DNA of 64,000 nucleotides from Bostrychus sinensis (GCA_020698575.1 CM036239.1:16462763-16526762), one strand, 5' to 3'. Positions 48,801-61,724 are shown, numbered from the stretch's first letter. Notes: a model not told the origin generated them from the sequence alone. Translations and numbers: made by a program.

Positions 48801-50185
48801 GAAATAAGACACAAAAAAAGAACGCACAAGTTAATGTGCGATCATGTGAGTGGAAGAAACAGAAGGATATATTGGAGCGGTGGAGCTCGGCTGAACATGG
48901 TGTCATGCCAGCTTTGACACATTGGGTTAATTTGCTGCTCCCTGGAGGTGACCTTTGAACTTAGGGGGACACAGGGTCAAACTGAACCCCTGAGTGAGAC
49001 AGCCAAAATCATGTCAGTCTGAGGAGCGGGGGTCATGGGTCACCACTGAGATTCTCAGTATATAGGCCAAAACAAGGACCATATGTGGACGGAAACACAT
49101 TTGAAACAAAAATAAGTTCTGATTTTCCGTCTTTGCCTTAAAGCGGCCTTTTTTTCTCTCCTCTTCTCGCCTTTTTCTCGACCCACCGCAGACTTTTTCT
49201 CTGCCTTAATTCAATAAAGTCATAAATACTGGTGTAACAGCAAATTGACATAACATTGGCGCCATGCCCTTTAAATTGACAGTGACAGAAGTTTTCCCAG
49301 AGGTGAAATATTATTTTAAACACAGGATTTCTTTTCCAAAATAACCCGCTCCCAAATTCTCTAATGTTTACTTTTCTCCTTGCTCCTAATTTCTGTTAGT
49401 GTGAAATACTTACTGTTGTGTTTACTGACAGGCACAAATGGAAACCTGGGCACAGAGTCTATCTTGTGGGCATCAACCTCCTTCACACAGTAAAACAGAA
49501 TGATCGCTGTTCAGACAGAAAATAAACCAAAAAGATATTTATGAGAGATATGCTTTCTGAGCTTCAAACCAAATTAAACACAAAAACTCTACAGGGCCAG
49601 TCAGAGAAAATTTATATTTGCATTGATGATCAAGTAAGTTGTCTGTTGTGTGTCCTATTTATTGGTAGGAATAATAGTAAACTGCAAAAGAGTGGATCAT
49701 TCATTCATTCATTCATTCATCATTCAGTTAGGAGGTGGATTCACAGTAGTAAACACATATTTATGTAAAAAAGTATAGTAGTGTAGTAGTATAAAGTATA
49801 ATTTGAATATGTTTGTTAAATGCTGATGAAGTCATGGACTCTCTATCTGTCCCCTGTTTAATCTTCCTGTGTCTTGTAAAACAGTGGCTCTGAAAAGAGT
49901 ACTGACAGTTGGTACACTGAATTTAGCTTGTATATTTTTTATAATCAAAATGTGACAATATACTACACTTGCGCATATTTTCAATACCCACATAGAGATA
50001 TTTTTACAACTATGCCTTGGTTATTGCATCCTTTACAATTCTCACATGAATTACTGGAGTCTGCTATTATAAATGAAATAAACTGTGTGCTATTCATGAT
50101 CAAAACTGTTTTCCAAATGAAATGCTTATAGTGGACACATGTTCCTACTCTCTACACTGTGGTCTCCTGTATTCTACATAAATTA
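45870..50185. other. Gene desert; candidate blocks at 46200-46560 and 47900-48720
   Basis: No gene supported. 46200-46560 holds several homeodomain-type cores (GCTAATCATGG, CAGTTAATGAG) in unique sequence. 47900-48720 is GC-richer and non-repetitive. (CATT)n lies at 49697-49720. Confidence 0.3.
49697..49720. repeat. (CATT)n microsatellite
   Basis: Five to six tetranucleotide copies. Confidence 0.85.
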
Positions 50186-50187
50186 TT

Positions 50188-50762
50188 CAGGTGGAATGTA
50201 ATAAAGTAAAAGTACTTAGTTACTTTTACTTAAGCACAATTTTTGTGTATGCGTACTTTACTTGAATACATTTTATAAGGGGTACTTTTACTTTTACATC
50301 ACTACATTTTAGAGCAAGTATCTGTACTTTTTATTCCACTACATTTCTGAGTTGGTCTGGAGTACAAAATATTTTGAGTTTTGGTTTAAAATCATGTGTT
50401 TTTGTCATGGCCTCATTGTAGACACACAGTACTTAAATATAACAGAAGCAGCTTTAGAACTTTCAGAATAATGAAGACAGAAGACATCAGCAACAGATTC
50501 AGTCTCCTCTACTGCACCAGTTTGTTCTTTTCATCTGGAATCAGCACAAATTTTCAGCAAACTCCCTCCCATTTAACACATTTGTGAGTTGTCAAGTCAA
50601 TGCAAAATACTTTTACTTTTTTACATTTAAAAGTTAGTACTTTTATACTTTTACTTAAGTAGTAATTTTACAGTGATACTTTTACTTTTACTTTAGTAAA
50701 TGTTTGCTTCTTTATCTGTACTTTTACTTAAGTAAAGAAATTGAGTACTTCTTCCATCACTG
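50188..50762. mobile_element. Non-autonomous hAT-like element of the ACTTTTACTTRAGTA family
   Basis: The left end CAGGTGGAATGTAAT and the right end CTTCTTCCATCACTG are the ends of a repeat I recognise as very common in percomorph fish (CAGTGGTGGAA-type termini). Flanking octamers AAATTATT (50180-50187) and ACATTATT (50763-50770) agree at seven of eight bases, fitting a hAT target duplication. The 575-bp interior is built from ACTTTTACTTAAGTA-like motifs, with no transposase. Confidence 0.75.
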
Positions 50763-50769
50763 ACATTAT

Positions 50770-53690
50770 TACATGTTAGTGAACTAACTGCACTCATTCT
50801 GAATGAGCCAAACACCTGCTCAGAGGTTGCTCATAAAAACAGTGGCGGGAAAAGTTCTTATGAGAGCATATGGGACGAGAGAAAGTGAAAATGACTGCAA
50901 AGAGTACTGAAAGTTTTGCCACGTTTTGACTATTGATGATTATAATCAGCAGTGTGTGATTATTTAAACCTTATGTATAACCTCTGTTGTGTTGGCCCTG
51001 GTATTTGTTTATATATGAAAAGAAATCATATATCTTTCTTATGAGAACAAAATACAAGTTTCTGTATGGTCAGTCATAAATAGGCAATTAGTGTAAATCA
51101 ATGCATGTCTCGTAAACACATGGGAACACATCACAAGTGTGTGTTTGTGGATCCTAGTGCCACAGAGGGATGAGTATGTAAATAGTGTCTGCAAATCATT
51201 TCCTGTGGGTTGACTATTTATCAGATCCCCTTGAGGATGAGACTCTCATCACAAACACTCCATGTGAGAGGAAAATGGACCAACAAACAGCAGTACTACA
51301 CAAATGTTAGTTCCTCCGCTGTGTCCATAAAAAACTGATAATTTGGATTTTTTTTTTTTTTTTTAGCACCTTTGGTATTGAGTGGGTGTATGCGAATTCA
51401 GTGTGTCCTGGTGACTCGCCTTACCATTAATGCTCAGCCTCAGACGCACTCGCTGGGTGGTGACACGGCTGGAAAACCCAACCAAAAAACTGCAAGCGAC
51501 AAAAGCTGCAACAACAGGAAGATAATTCACATTTGATTAGTTTCACGTGTTCTTTGCAAACAACAAAGTTTTCCTGCGCCTCAAGCATATTTTCCTTCAA
51601 ACATGGAATCCATTTGTCCCCCCGACTTCACGGGCCACAGTTGCCCAGGCTTACGTAGTGCACCTCTCAGACACACACACATACACACACACACGCACAC
51701 ACACAAGGAAATGAAAGCAGGCACGCACCACTGTGGGACTGGGAGTTTTGATATATGTTCAGGGACCTATTTTGCAAAAAGCCACATTTCATCTGCTAGA
51801 AATACTCACAGGAGACAGCAAATGAGGTTCAGTTGCATCTTTAATCAAGATAAATATCAGTAAAAAACATTTAAGTTTCAATTAAAGAAAAAATAAAACA
51901 TCCTGCTTTTAGTAATGTTTTTTTTTCCCCAGACACATTTAAACTTTAATTCACTTCAGGAATATAAACAAAACGTCTACAAGTCAAAATCAAATCCAGA
52001 CCTAATAAACAGAGAGTAAACCTAAAGACCATTTGGAGGTTGGCTTCTACTATTACTGTTTTAATACTTACTTTATACCTAATACTTTAAATACTCAAAG
52101 GTATATTATTTTTATAATCCACTTTATTAAGTATTGCACAAAAAAACATTTTTTTGTCCAGGTTTAAGGTTTGGAGCTGTACACAATAGCTACACAATAA
52201 ATACATCTTTATAAAATAACAAACACAAATTTCCAAATCTTCTCACTTTTTCACAACATAAGCATAAGATGTGGGCAGAGAAGCCAAAATATTGTACTCA
52301 AGTAAAAGTATTGTTATTTTAAAATTACTCAAGTAGAAGTAAGTACCTACAGTAGGCCTATATAATAATGATTACTTGTTCTTTCAATGTAAAGTTTGTT
52401 CATTTGTGACCAAAACATTTAGGCCTATTTGATTTTTCTCGACTGTGTCTATGATGAGGCTTCCTCGTTAGGGCAGCAGCACTGAGCTCAGGTTACAGTC
52501 CACAGTTTGTGTCAGGGCGCGGGCCATTGGGCCAACAGCGGCTCTGTCCACTCACTGCAGCAGGACAAGGTCAAAGCCAAGTAGGCCTGCACGTAATAAC
52601 GCAAATTTTAAAAAGGAATGTTTACCTTCTCACATAATGTTCCTGCAAAGAGTCTGTGGTTGACCGAGAAACGCTATTTTGACCTGAAGAGTCTCCGTCC
52701 CATGGGCCAATCCACCTGTTGCAGCGCGCGGCCCCTTTAATTACGTTCAACTTGAAACCTTTTACGTATACGCGCCACTCTGACCCAGGTGTTTTCTTTT
52801 TCTTTTATTTTAATGATTAGCTCAAACATGGAGGACAAAGTTATCATTAAACAGTTAACATAAGCGTTTACTCTCATTAAAGTAGCTAAGCACAATTTTG
52901 TGAGCCTAGTTAAGTCGTACAATTAGTAAAATTAAAAGGACTGTAAGATTAATTTAAGTAAAATCCACCTGTTTAGCCAGCATATCTAAATTGTTAAGGC
53001 ACACAAGCTAAACAGAAACTACAAGTTTTTATTAGGTCTAGGCTAAATAAATAATTTCTGTAGGCCCTGAAATGTCCCAGCTGGAAATACTGTGGTTACT
53101 CCTAATTATAAACCACCGAACAATTACTGATAATAACCATGCAGATTCCGTGTAGTTACCTTTTGTGCTCTCCTTGGATTTAGAACGACGTAGGGCCACC
53201 CGTGTTTTACTGTGCTGTAAAAATAATGAAAGTTATGGGCTATTGCAGGTTGCGCTGAGCTCAAGTGTCACGGAGGTCTGAGGCACGCTCGAGGTGCCGC
53301 TGCGCATTTTCTCTTTTTTAAAACGTCTGCGTAATTGTAGTTGATTCAAGACAGGATAACACCTTATCATCATGCTGCAGGAAAAAAATAAAATAAATAA
53401 AAAGGAAAAACCTATTAATGTTCTTATTTATTCTTATTATATTATTGTTATAATATGGACTTGAGTTTATGAGTTTATCCCCGAGGACAGTCATAGGTGG
53501 GACACCTGACCTGGGGGTACATTGATATTTGCTCAGTGCGTCTGCCCCCGTGTGGTGCAATGTCTTCACATTGCAGCGAGGACTGTCAGCAAAGAAAAGG
53601 CACGCCCGAATATTTAGCAACATTGCGGTATGTTTACTTCCAGTAATTAACAGTGAGTAGGTCTAACCTAAGGCATTTACCAATACATTA
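50770..53690. other. Gene desert; short repeats and a GC-richer block
   Basis: No gene supported. A (CA)n tract lies at 51670-51705. 52280-52345 carries ACTCAAGTAAAAGTA motifs of the dispersed family. 52480-52760 and 53150-53320 are comparatively CpG-rich and could be regulatory. An alternating TA tract lies at about 53691-53704. Confidence 0.35.
51670..51705. repeat. (CA)n microsatellite, interrupted
   Basis: CA units with single T and G interruptions. Confidence 0.85.
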
Positions 53691-53744
53691 TATATATATA
53701 TATATTATATATTTTATGATAATCTGGCCTTTGTAGACAGTAGG

Positions 53745-53880
53745 CTAGAGAAGTAATGACAGAAAATCATGGAGGTGAGACATTTGGCAAAGTATTGGAG
53801 TCCGGGCTCGAACCCACGACTCCAGGGCAGACAGTAGGCCTAGTTTCCCTGAATATGCGCTGCAGCTACCACTGGAATAC
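53745..53880 (-). mobile_element. tRNA-derived SINE copy
   Basis: On the minus strand GGTTCGAGCC (53814-53805) matches the pol III B box exactly. The adjoining body (ACAGAAAATCATGGAGGTGA on the plus strand) aligns with the body of the element at 45725-45865. The A-box side is degraded. Confidence 0.6.
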
Positions 53881-53899
53881 AGCGCAGCGCACTAATTAG

Positions 53900-54309
53900 G
53901 TCTAGCCTACTTAACATGCTACTCTCCTTTAGTCAGCGGTGGCTAAATACAGTAGGCTGTGGAGCTCATCACAGTAACAATCACTTGTTAATGTGTGTTT
54001 ATTAGAGCAACATATGATATCTCAGGCATTTCCAAAACCTCCTATTGGATTTGGCTCGTCCATAAATCTCAATTTTAATGAGGTTTTCTTTCAGGGAGGC
54101 CGATCTCAGTGGGATGTATGACTTCATACATAATTATTGTGCTAAGTGTATGACAACAGAAGGGAGAAACAGTCAGGCTCCTTGGATGCCACTGAGGGTA
54201 ATATAGGGATTAGGATTAGCGTCCAAAGTAAAGCACCATTGACCTTTTATGTGATCCTCACAGTCATTAGACACCGTTAGAAAAAACATTGTTTTCATGG
54301 AACATGTTG
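53900..54309. other. Sequence 3' of TMEM174; possible conserved noncoding block
   Basis: 54040-54260 is unique-looking, with ATTTTAATGAGG and CATAATTATTGTGC, and resembles a regulatory element. The TMEM174 3' UTR must also lie here on the minus strand. No clear poly(A) signal was fixed. Confidence 0.3.
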
Positions 54310-55748
54310 TTAGTTTAAGGAAGGGTAGATATCTTCATAGGCAGGTGGACTTTCAGAGGTGGAACTGCTTCCTGCTTCAGACCCTTCTTCCTTCCTCTTT
54401 TGACTCCTGTGGACACATGAACACATGAACACATACACTTTCAAATATTTACTTCTTTTGTTATACTCCATGTTATAGAAGCAGTTGGTATGTTAGGGTC
54501 GACTTTTCCTTGGATTTGGCATTATTAGTGGAAACACGGCTGCATTTTAAATGTTGTGACAACATAAGTGAGAGCTGGTGAGCTAAGCATATGTTCATAT
54601 GATTTGGGTTAGGGTTTATTATCTTAGGTTGAAAATATTATTGCTGCTGTCTGTTTGTATTAAAGTGAAATACTTTACTGGAAACCCACTGAAAGTAATT
54701 AAATTAAAACAATAAAAAGTGCAAACTTGCAACTCTGCTTTAATAGGATACAGAGGTACAACTTTTAGTTTATTAAAATATGAACATTAGTGTTTTAATA
54801 AATTCAAAATGAAACCCCTTTGTTACATTCACATGATATGTATTGAAGTGGAAAGGCAAGAAAAAATGTCTTTAATGTGACACAAGATACAGCCTTAGGT
54901 AGTTATCTGCTCAAAAAATAAAACAAACAAACAAACAAAAAACAAACAAACAAAAACAATACCATCTATAAATTTGTATTAAATTAGTTTTTATTTGCCA
55001 GCTGTTCAAGTCACTCCTCCAGTTAGCCATGATTTATTTAGGATAACACAAAGTTAATGCATGTGGACCTTTATAACAGTAGTATGCATGTGCTTAGAAA
55101 TACCCTGGGTGACAGGAGTGCACCTCTAAGTCCCCTGTGTCTTATGTAATAGATGTAATGCATAAACAGTATTTCGGCTTTTTAAATTTCAGTCCAATGT
55201 TTGATCAAAGACATAAATATACAGTACCTGTTTATCCTGGAGCTTGCCTCAGTGCATTGTAGTGCTGCTCTGTTGTCTGCACACACAGTGTCGTACTGAG
55301 GCGGTAGCTCACCCACAGGTGGACAATGTGAGACACCAGTGCCTTGACTCACTTCTGGATGCACAAAGTTATAAGAAGGTGGGATGCAAACAACTGCACT
55401 GTGTAACATGATTTGATGATTCAGTGTAATCGAATGCCTTCCAGACTCGGTCACATTCGCGTCTTCACTTTGTGCCACGCAGCCCGTGACTCCAAACCGG
55501 CAGACACTGGTGAGCATAAATGTTACCCCTACAGAGATCAAAATGGGGCCCATGAGTTTTGTCCAGTTGAAGGTGGCGCTGGAGTTATCCTGCTGCCAGC
55601 TCAAAGTAGTGAACGCAACCCCAACAAGACTTAAGAGGACCCCAAAGAACAAGAGGGCAGCACCGGTCTTCTCAGTGTCCAGCAGCCCGTCCACCCGGTG
55701 AGAGGAAGCAGCAGGTATTCTTGCACCGTTGGTGTCCATTACTGACAT
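54310..55748 (-). CDS. TMEM174: Transmembrane protein 174, two exons
   Basis: Exons are 55748-55228 and 54406-54310, joined by a GT-AG intron that splits an Arg codon, giving 205 residues against about 243 in human. Two membrane segments are visible, about residues 30-50 (ALLFFGVLLSLVGVAFTTLSW) and 65-86 (LMGPILISVGVTFMLTSVCRF). The loop between them has two N-glycosylation sequons (NSS, NWT). The tail holds three PPxY motifs, PPSY, PPQY and PPAY, the last just before the stop (PPAYEDIYPSLN), ligands for WW domains such as those of NEDD4-family ligases. The human protein has three at matching places. In mammals TMEM174 is a kidney proximal tubule protein reported to interact with the phosphate cotransporter NPT2A. 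A second ATG at 55739 has the better Kozak context (G at -3 and +4), so the start may be three codons later. Confidence 0.88.
54921..54958. repeat. (CAAA)n tract
   Basis: Interrupted tetranucleotide array inside the TMEM174 intron. Confidence 0.85.
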
Positions 55749-58034
55749 TTGTTCTGCCTTGTTAGTCCTCAAAAGAAACTTGTTACTTTGGAAATCCCTT
55801 AAGTGCAAACAAGAACTATGTTACCCTAACAGAAAACTTTAACCCAAAATGGAGGAGCAAAAACTTACTAGTGAACAAATGACAGAGAAGTTACAGGTTA
55901 ACCCAGGCTTCCTGTTTACCAAGTATTGTATGCAGAATGAGTTATGGAAAAATACACTGTTTAGAATCAGCAAATGTGCAATAATTAAAACTAATAGAAG
56001 TAGTGCATTAAACTTTCATCAAACCTTTTTATATTTTTAATTTAAGTAGAAAAGTTGACACTGTCTTACAAACAAATTTGAATATAATAGAAAAGTCCAT
56101 TATTTCAGAAGTTCAGTTCAAAGTGAAGTATATTAAGTACACATGAAGTTAAATATTTGAAGCGCAAAGAAATGACTGGACCTTAGTGGACCCCACCAGT
56201 GCCCCTGTTCCGACTTATGGATCCCCCTAACTCCTTAAAATCACCTCCTATGGACTCAACAGACCCTTACCTCACCCCTGCTCACCTGTCTGGATGAAGC
56301 CTTCCTCCACTGCTGCATCCAGACTAACTCAAGCAGCAAATGGACTCTATCCATCAGTCCTGGACACATCTACAGCCTGTCGGCTCTGGGAGTGGATCTA
56401 TACTTCAATGTGGTTCTCAATGAGGGAACTCTTTTTCCCATATCTGTTTTTTTTTTTTTTTCTTACTGAGAAGGAGGGTCTAAGGACAGGGGATGTACTG
56501 GGACAGGCTATATAAATAACATTTAATTTAAATAAAATTATGTTGTAATTTGTTCATTTGTGTATCGTGATTGAAAGAAAGGCATTTGTGAGTGGTTAAT
56601 TCAGTGCAAATTTTTTTAAACGAATATCATTTCTGCATCTAATTGTGGAATCCATCTTGTCACACAGCATTGCACACAGACACTTCTCCTGGCACTTTGT
56701 TATGCATAACTTAAAACAGCTTCCAAGGCAATAGTTGAAACATCAGTGTGGCATGTTAAGTGCTAGAGCTTAAAAACTCATCACGCTATATGCTGTACAT
56801 GTTACATTCAGACTTTAAAGCCACACGAAACACGCAGGCAGCAACTTAAGAGAGCCACTACATCTCTCTCAGCTCTAAACTCTTCTCACAATCAAAAGCA
56901 CATGAAATTATAATGAATTTCCAACACGATGCTACTTCCTATTTTTAAAAGATAATATCAAATGTTCTCACTGAACACTTTGAAAGACAGCTATCTGTGA
57001 CTGACACACAAATCAAAACACCTAAGTTATGAATATTTAATGTGGAATGCAAACATGGTGACATGCAAACATGTCTTCTGTAAAATGTCTTAGCAGTCTG
57101 TCCTCTCGTCTTTACAGACAGCATAAGCTCACTGCATACTGTACAAGCACGTGTCGCCTGTGGCGAAGCTACATAAAAACATCTTTATTCAGTGCAGTAT
57201 GGACTGATGGCCAGTAATGATCAGAACTAAATATGAATGAGTGTCTTGTTTACCAGAGTTGCAGCTCATTTCACTTGGCACTAATGAACAAAGGGGCAGA
57301 TAACTACACAAAGAGTCCATATGATCTCAGTGTTTAAAGAACCTCCACAATCCAAGCTGCACATATTCTTCTAATTAGCAAACTGTAAATATTTATAGAC
57401 TGTACATTTCCTCTCTAGAAGGCAGAGCACGTCCATCTCCTGCTGACTCATTCTGCTCCTCTAGTTCTCTGGGCACATCTATCTTGCACATCTGTCCAAC
57501 ATCTTTATAGATACACACCGGAGGACAGGACACCAAGCAGCGCTAAATGCTGGTCTTGTATATCAGACCAAACAGAAACATTGTACTGCTTACATGTTAA
57601 GGAACTACCTTAGATTGAAGCCCTAACCATTTGACTTGTCCCCTCCCCCAAAGACACTCAGACTTACACACATGCTTACCATGACAAATAGCCTGTGACG
57701 TGCCTCTGTGAACATGGCACGGAAGGTCCCTCTCCTTCTCCCTAGGGCCACTCAGTGGAAGAGGCCTGTAGTGGAGCCAGGATCTCCTCTCTGGATCATA
57801 GTGTCACCCACTTCCTGTCCTGCTGACCCTTTTTTACGCTGAAAAATATACAAATTAATAATAATAATAATAGTCATATGGAAGATGATTACAGCTTAAT
57901 TGTATATGTAAAATTTGAATATCATAGAAAAGTTTATTTGTTTCAGTTCAAAATGAAATGCATATATTATATAGATTCAGTGCATGCAGAGTGAAATAAT
58001 TTAAGCATTTATTTATTTTAATTGTGTTATTATT
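55749..58034. other. Intergenic region upstream of TMEM174
   Basis: This should contain the TMEM174 promoter, but no TATA box or CpG island was fixed. The expected TMEM171 coding sequence was not recognised in either strand. 57400-57840 is GC-richer and of unknown role. Confidence 0.4.
56165..56545 (+). mobile_element. Retroelement 3'-end-like repeat
   Basis: The run GAGGGTCTAAGGACAGGGGA, followed by GGCTATATAAATAA and AAATAAAA, is a tail I recognise from dispersed teleost repeats, upstream of which lies about 300 bp of ORF-poor sequence. An adjoining T-run (56446-56461) interrupts it. Family not assigned; limits approximate. Confidence 0.45.
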
Positions 58035-58390
58035 AGGGCTTGATGTTAACTTTTTCCCACTAGCCACTGTGACCAGCCTTTTTCAGAAGTTACAAGCCAG
58101 GTAAAGTTTTCAAAAGCCAGCTGGCTAAGTTTGTTATGTTAGGATGGTGATGTGTTTATTGTATTGTTTATGATAGCTAAAAGAAATGTGAAGTTTAGTT
58201 TTTCTTTTTTTTTTTCTTTTTACAATCAACTACATGTTAACTTATAAACATAGAATACACTGTATATTTTTGCATGTAGTAAAACATATTGTTACATATT
58301 TACATGTTTTTTTTTTTTACATGTGACTTAAGCCTTCTTTTTCCTTAATCATGATGAATTTAGACTATGGCTAGTGTGAATGTCAAGCCT
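58035..58390. mobile_element. Small DNA transposon (MITE), copy 2 of the 13307-13709 family
   Basis: The left end AGGGCTTGATGTTAAC and the right end GAATGTCAAGCCT are inverted relative to each other and match the ends at 13307-13709. The internal CCCACTAGCCACTG motif is shared. Flanks TTATTATT (left) and GTATTATT (right, three bases beyond the apparent end) hint at an 8-bp duplication. Confidence 0.65.
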
Positions 58391-58394
58391 GGTG

Positions 58395-59600
58395 TATTAT
58401 TGTTAAAAGTTTATATATATATATAAAAGAAAGAAAAAAAGGTATCTCATACTAATACACAATCATTATAATCATCACAGTTAAAAATAAATAAATGCAT
58501 ACTATGTTTCACTCCATGTGTACTATTGATATACTCACTTTCTACCGTATTTTAATTACTGAAGACTATGGTTAAATAATAGCAAGCAACTCACAAAGAC
58601 AACTAAAAGGCAGCAACATTATTGGTAGTTGCTTATTACTCTGGTTTATAATAAGTATAAGAAGTCTTAGCTTGGCTGTAGTATAGATTATAAAGGTATT
58701 AAATAAATTGGCTGCTCAGTTTTTATCAACATTTTAGTGATACATTTATGACATACAGCTGCTTGCCTATTAATTGTGTCCATATCCTTGTTTTATCAAG
58801 GAGACTCAACTGACAGATTACCTTTTTGTTGAGTGGAAAAGAGGCCAAAGTCTTTGCTGCAGGTCTGACACCAACTTTGAGTTATTTTAAATAGGTCTTT
58901 GGGGATTTTGGAAGAAGTGAAGGTGAGGAATCTGTGGAGGTGCAATAAACCTTTGTGTTTCTTGTTTGTTCAGATGGTTTTCCCCTTATTGAACTGTGAG
59001 ATCAAATGGGCATATCAATTATAAATTGTCCATAAATGTTACTGAAATGGGAGCCTCTTTCTGGTCGTAGGATAGCTCAATTCTATGGCTCCAGTGGGCC
59101 ACTGGATAAACATGGTGGACAACAGAGATGTGCAAAGAGCTTACCGTTTTGTTTTATTTTAACTACAGCGTTTCTGCATGGCCTAACAAGTTAAATATAA
59201 GACTTTTTTTGTTGAAAATTAAAATTAAGCCCGCAGCGCACAAAAAGCTGAGTCATAAACGTGGCTATGTCGTTTAATTTTGACTATTGACAAGAGTGAG
59301 TGCCGCAAAGCATTTTGTTCTTGGTAAAAATAAATTTGTATCATATCAGTGATGGTAATACGCCTTTGAAAATTTAAATGGGCTTTAAGTTTTAGAATAA
59401 GCTGTGAACACAGGGAGTTACATAAAATGTATGTGACATTTTTAAGACTTGTTTAAACAATTTTAATTCCTAGTACTCCACATCTCGGCAAATTTACGAC
59501 TTTTTAAAGCTTTAAATTCAGGTTTTTTAATTTAAAACTTTTTTTTTAAATACTTTTTAAAACCCAGCAGAAACCCTGTAACTATACTGCTAAAAATGTA
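58395..59600. other. Intergenic or distal FCHO2 3' UTR, nothing recognised
   Basis: AT-rich sequence with no supported ORF, RNA gene or transposon. A short TA tract lies at about 58413-58426. Confidence 0.4.
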
Positions 59601-61724
59601 AGATCTCGTAGATTCCTGAAGATGTGGGTAGTGTTTGAATCTACACTTCTGATGATGTTTGTCAGATTCAGCACTGCTAACCCTGTATTTCAAACAACAA
59701 AGAGGAGATCTTGATGCAAACCATGCCCGAGTGCCTAAATACTCACAAGGGAAGGAGGTTGTATGCATTGCTGTGCATACATCCCTCTTCCCAGCAGAGC
59801 GCACCATGAGGTTCTTCCAGGACACTGGGAACACATGGTGTCTTGTTGCTTTTCTTTCATGGCCCATCGTCTCGGATGTACTGTAAATGGATACTGAAAT
59901 ACAGACAATGCTGCTTACAAGCCACATGAAAATTCATGACATTTACAGTACTACATCAATACAGTATACTAAGAGACACAAATCAACAAATTACATAACA
60001 CTCTCTGAAAGATTTCATTTTTATATATTTGTATATATTTATATATTATACATTTAATACAGGCACAATGCAAAAATCATGAAGACAAAGTGGCAAAGAT
60101 ATTGGTAAAAATGTACAATTTGACAATCATTTACACTTTTTTTTCTCTGATAAATTCTGTATGTTACAAGTTAAGAAAACATTATTGTGAAAAGAAAAAA
60201 AACCCTTGTGAATTTAGATTGAAAGAGATAGCAAGAACCAGCTTGCTAAAAAGATATGAACAGATTTTGAACCAGTATCTCATTTTAGACATAACAAAGA
60301 GTGCTTTTGTACAAAGGTCTGATGCACTTCCAAAATTTTATATAAACTTAATTCCACTTTTCCAATTTTGGCTGATTTACGTTTAGTGTTACAACCAGGC
60401 ACAGGTACTTACAATTTACAAAAGGGTGATGAGGAAAATTAGTAGAATTGCAAAGATGAGGTAAATTAACAAATCTGTATAGAAATGTAACCTCCACTAT
60501 TGCCAACAAACCTTTTCATTATTTGTGCTTATTTGTTAATTGAATGTGCTTTCTCCCAGAATGCACTTAGGGTAAAAGGCAGTGGAACTGTTACAAAATC
60601 TAACCACACTTAAAAACATTGGATTAGCCAATGTTCTGCACTAGTGATAAGGCATTTAATGATTTATTTGGCCTTGTGGTGCTACGACTGCACATGTCAC
60701 CTGTTGTGCCCTTGAGCTGGATTAAGATATAAAAGGAGACAACAATCAAAACAGGTACAGGAGGCATTTACTTTCGGAAGACTGCTGAGTCGTAAAAAGA
60801 TGAGGCATTTTCCCTTCAATATCCAATAAAGAAGTAAAAACACAACTGGCACAATGTTAGGAGTTAGTGTCATTAAATGTACTGTAGAAAACCCTACTTT
60901 GATCCAGGCACCTCTCAATATTAACAGGGCACGAAGTGTGGGTAAAAACATGGCCCATTTTACAAAAGGCAAGTGAGTTAAAGCCCTTGAGCTCTTAAAG
61001 CATCTACGGTGTGACAAATTTGACACATACTAGCTCAGGGCATACAAATGTAAATGGGAGTACACTAGACTAAACAATACATTTAAAAAAAGTCCCAACT
61101 GATCACAGGTCATATTAAGGGTGATTAAAAAAATCACAGCATACCACAGAGAAATGTAGCTTAAATCTGGAAAGCCAACTCTTGGTCAGAAACATTAATG
61201 CACAGGTGATGCCTATTGATCCACAGTAATAACAGGCACTGAGGTCAGATTTTTTGCATTGGTTAAAAAGCACTTGTTAATGTTGTGCCACAGAGGAAAC
61301 AAAAATATTAGCAAAAAAAACGATTTGTGTCATAGTTGGTCAAGCTGTGGATTCAGAGTTGATATTTACAGTTTGGATAGGAGGCAAAAGCTGCATCATC
61401 TTTTCTTGTCATGCGGCATTGTTAAGAAACGATTGTTAGTGCACATTACTTTTTCACTTTTATGATTTCAAATACATTATAGATTTATACTGTATCTAAT
61501 CCATAAATCTTTTCTATACAAAAGTGTATTGATCAAAAAAGCTCATTAGACTTCATATTGACACTTTCCTTATTTTCTTCTCTTCTTTTCTCTTCTCTCA
61601 CAGTGTTCATTACTCAGTGCTGCTTAGTAGTAGTGAGATTCCCACTTCCAAGGTAAAAATGCAACTGTGCTTGGATGGATTCAGAAGTTGTTTCAAGCAA
61701 CAAGAACCAGAGTGGTCAGTCACC
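59601..61724 (-). other. FCHO2: Probable FCHO2 3' UTR region
   Basis: Sequence after the FCHO2 stop has only non-homologous reading frames. A minus-strand AATAAA at about 60668-60663 is the clearest poly(A) signal I found, implying a UTR of about 1.05 kb; longer forms are possible. 59640-59890 is of balanced composition and includes a GTATGCA/TGCATAC inverted repeat. Confidence 0.45.

Noticed and set aside
55749..55808. Upstream in-frame extension of TMEM174
   Set aside because: It contains no ATG; the first in-frame ATG is at 55748.
59532..59927. 131-codon minus-strand frame after FCHO2
   Set aside because: No ATG at its start, no known domain, Lys/Phe low-complexity end; lies in or beyond the FCHO2 3' UTR.
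60697..61026. Hydrophobic minus-strand frame, considered for TMEM171
   Set aside because: It lacks an ATG start and the membrane-segment pattern of TMEM171, and falls in the FCHO2 3' UTR.
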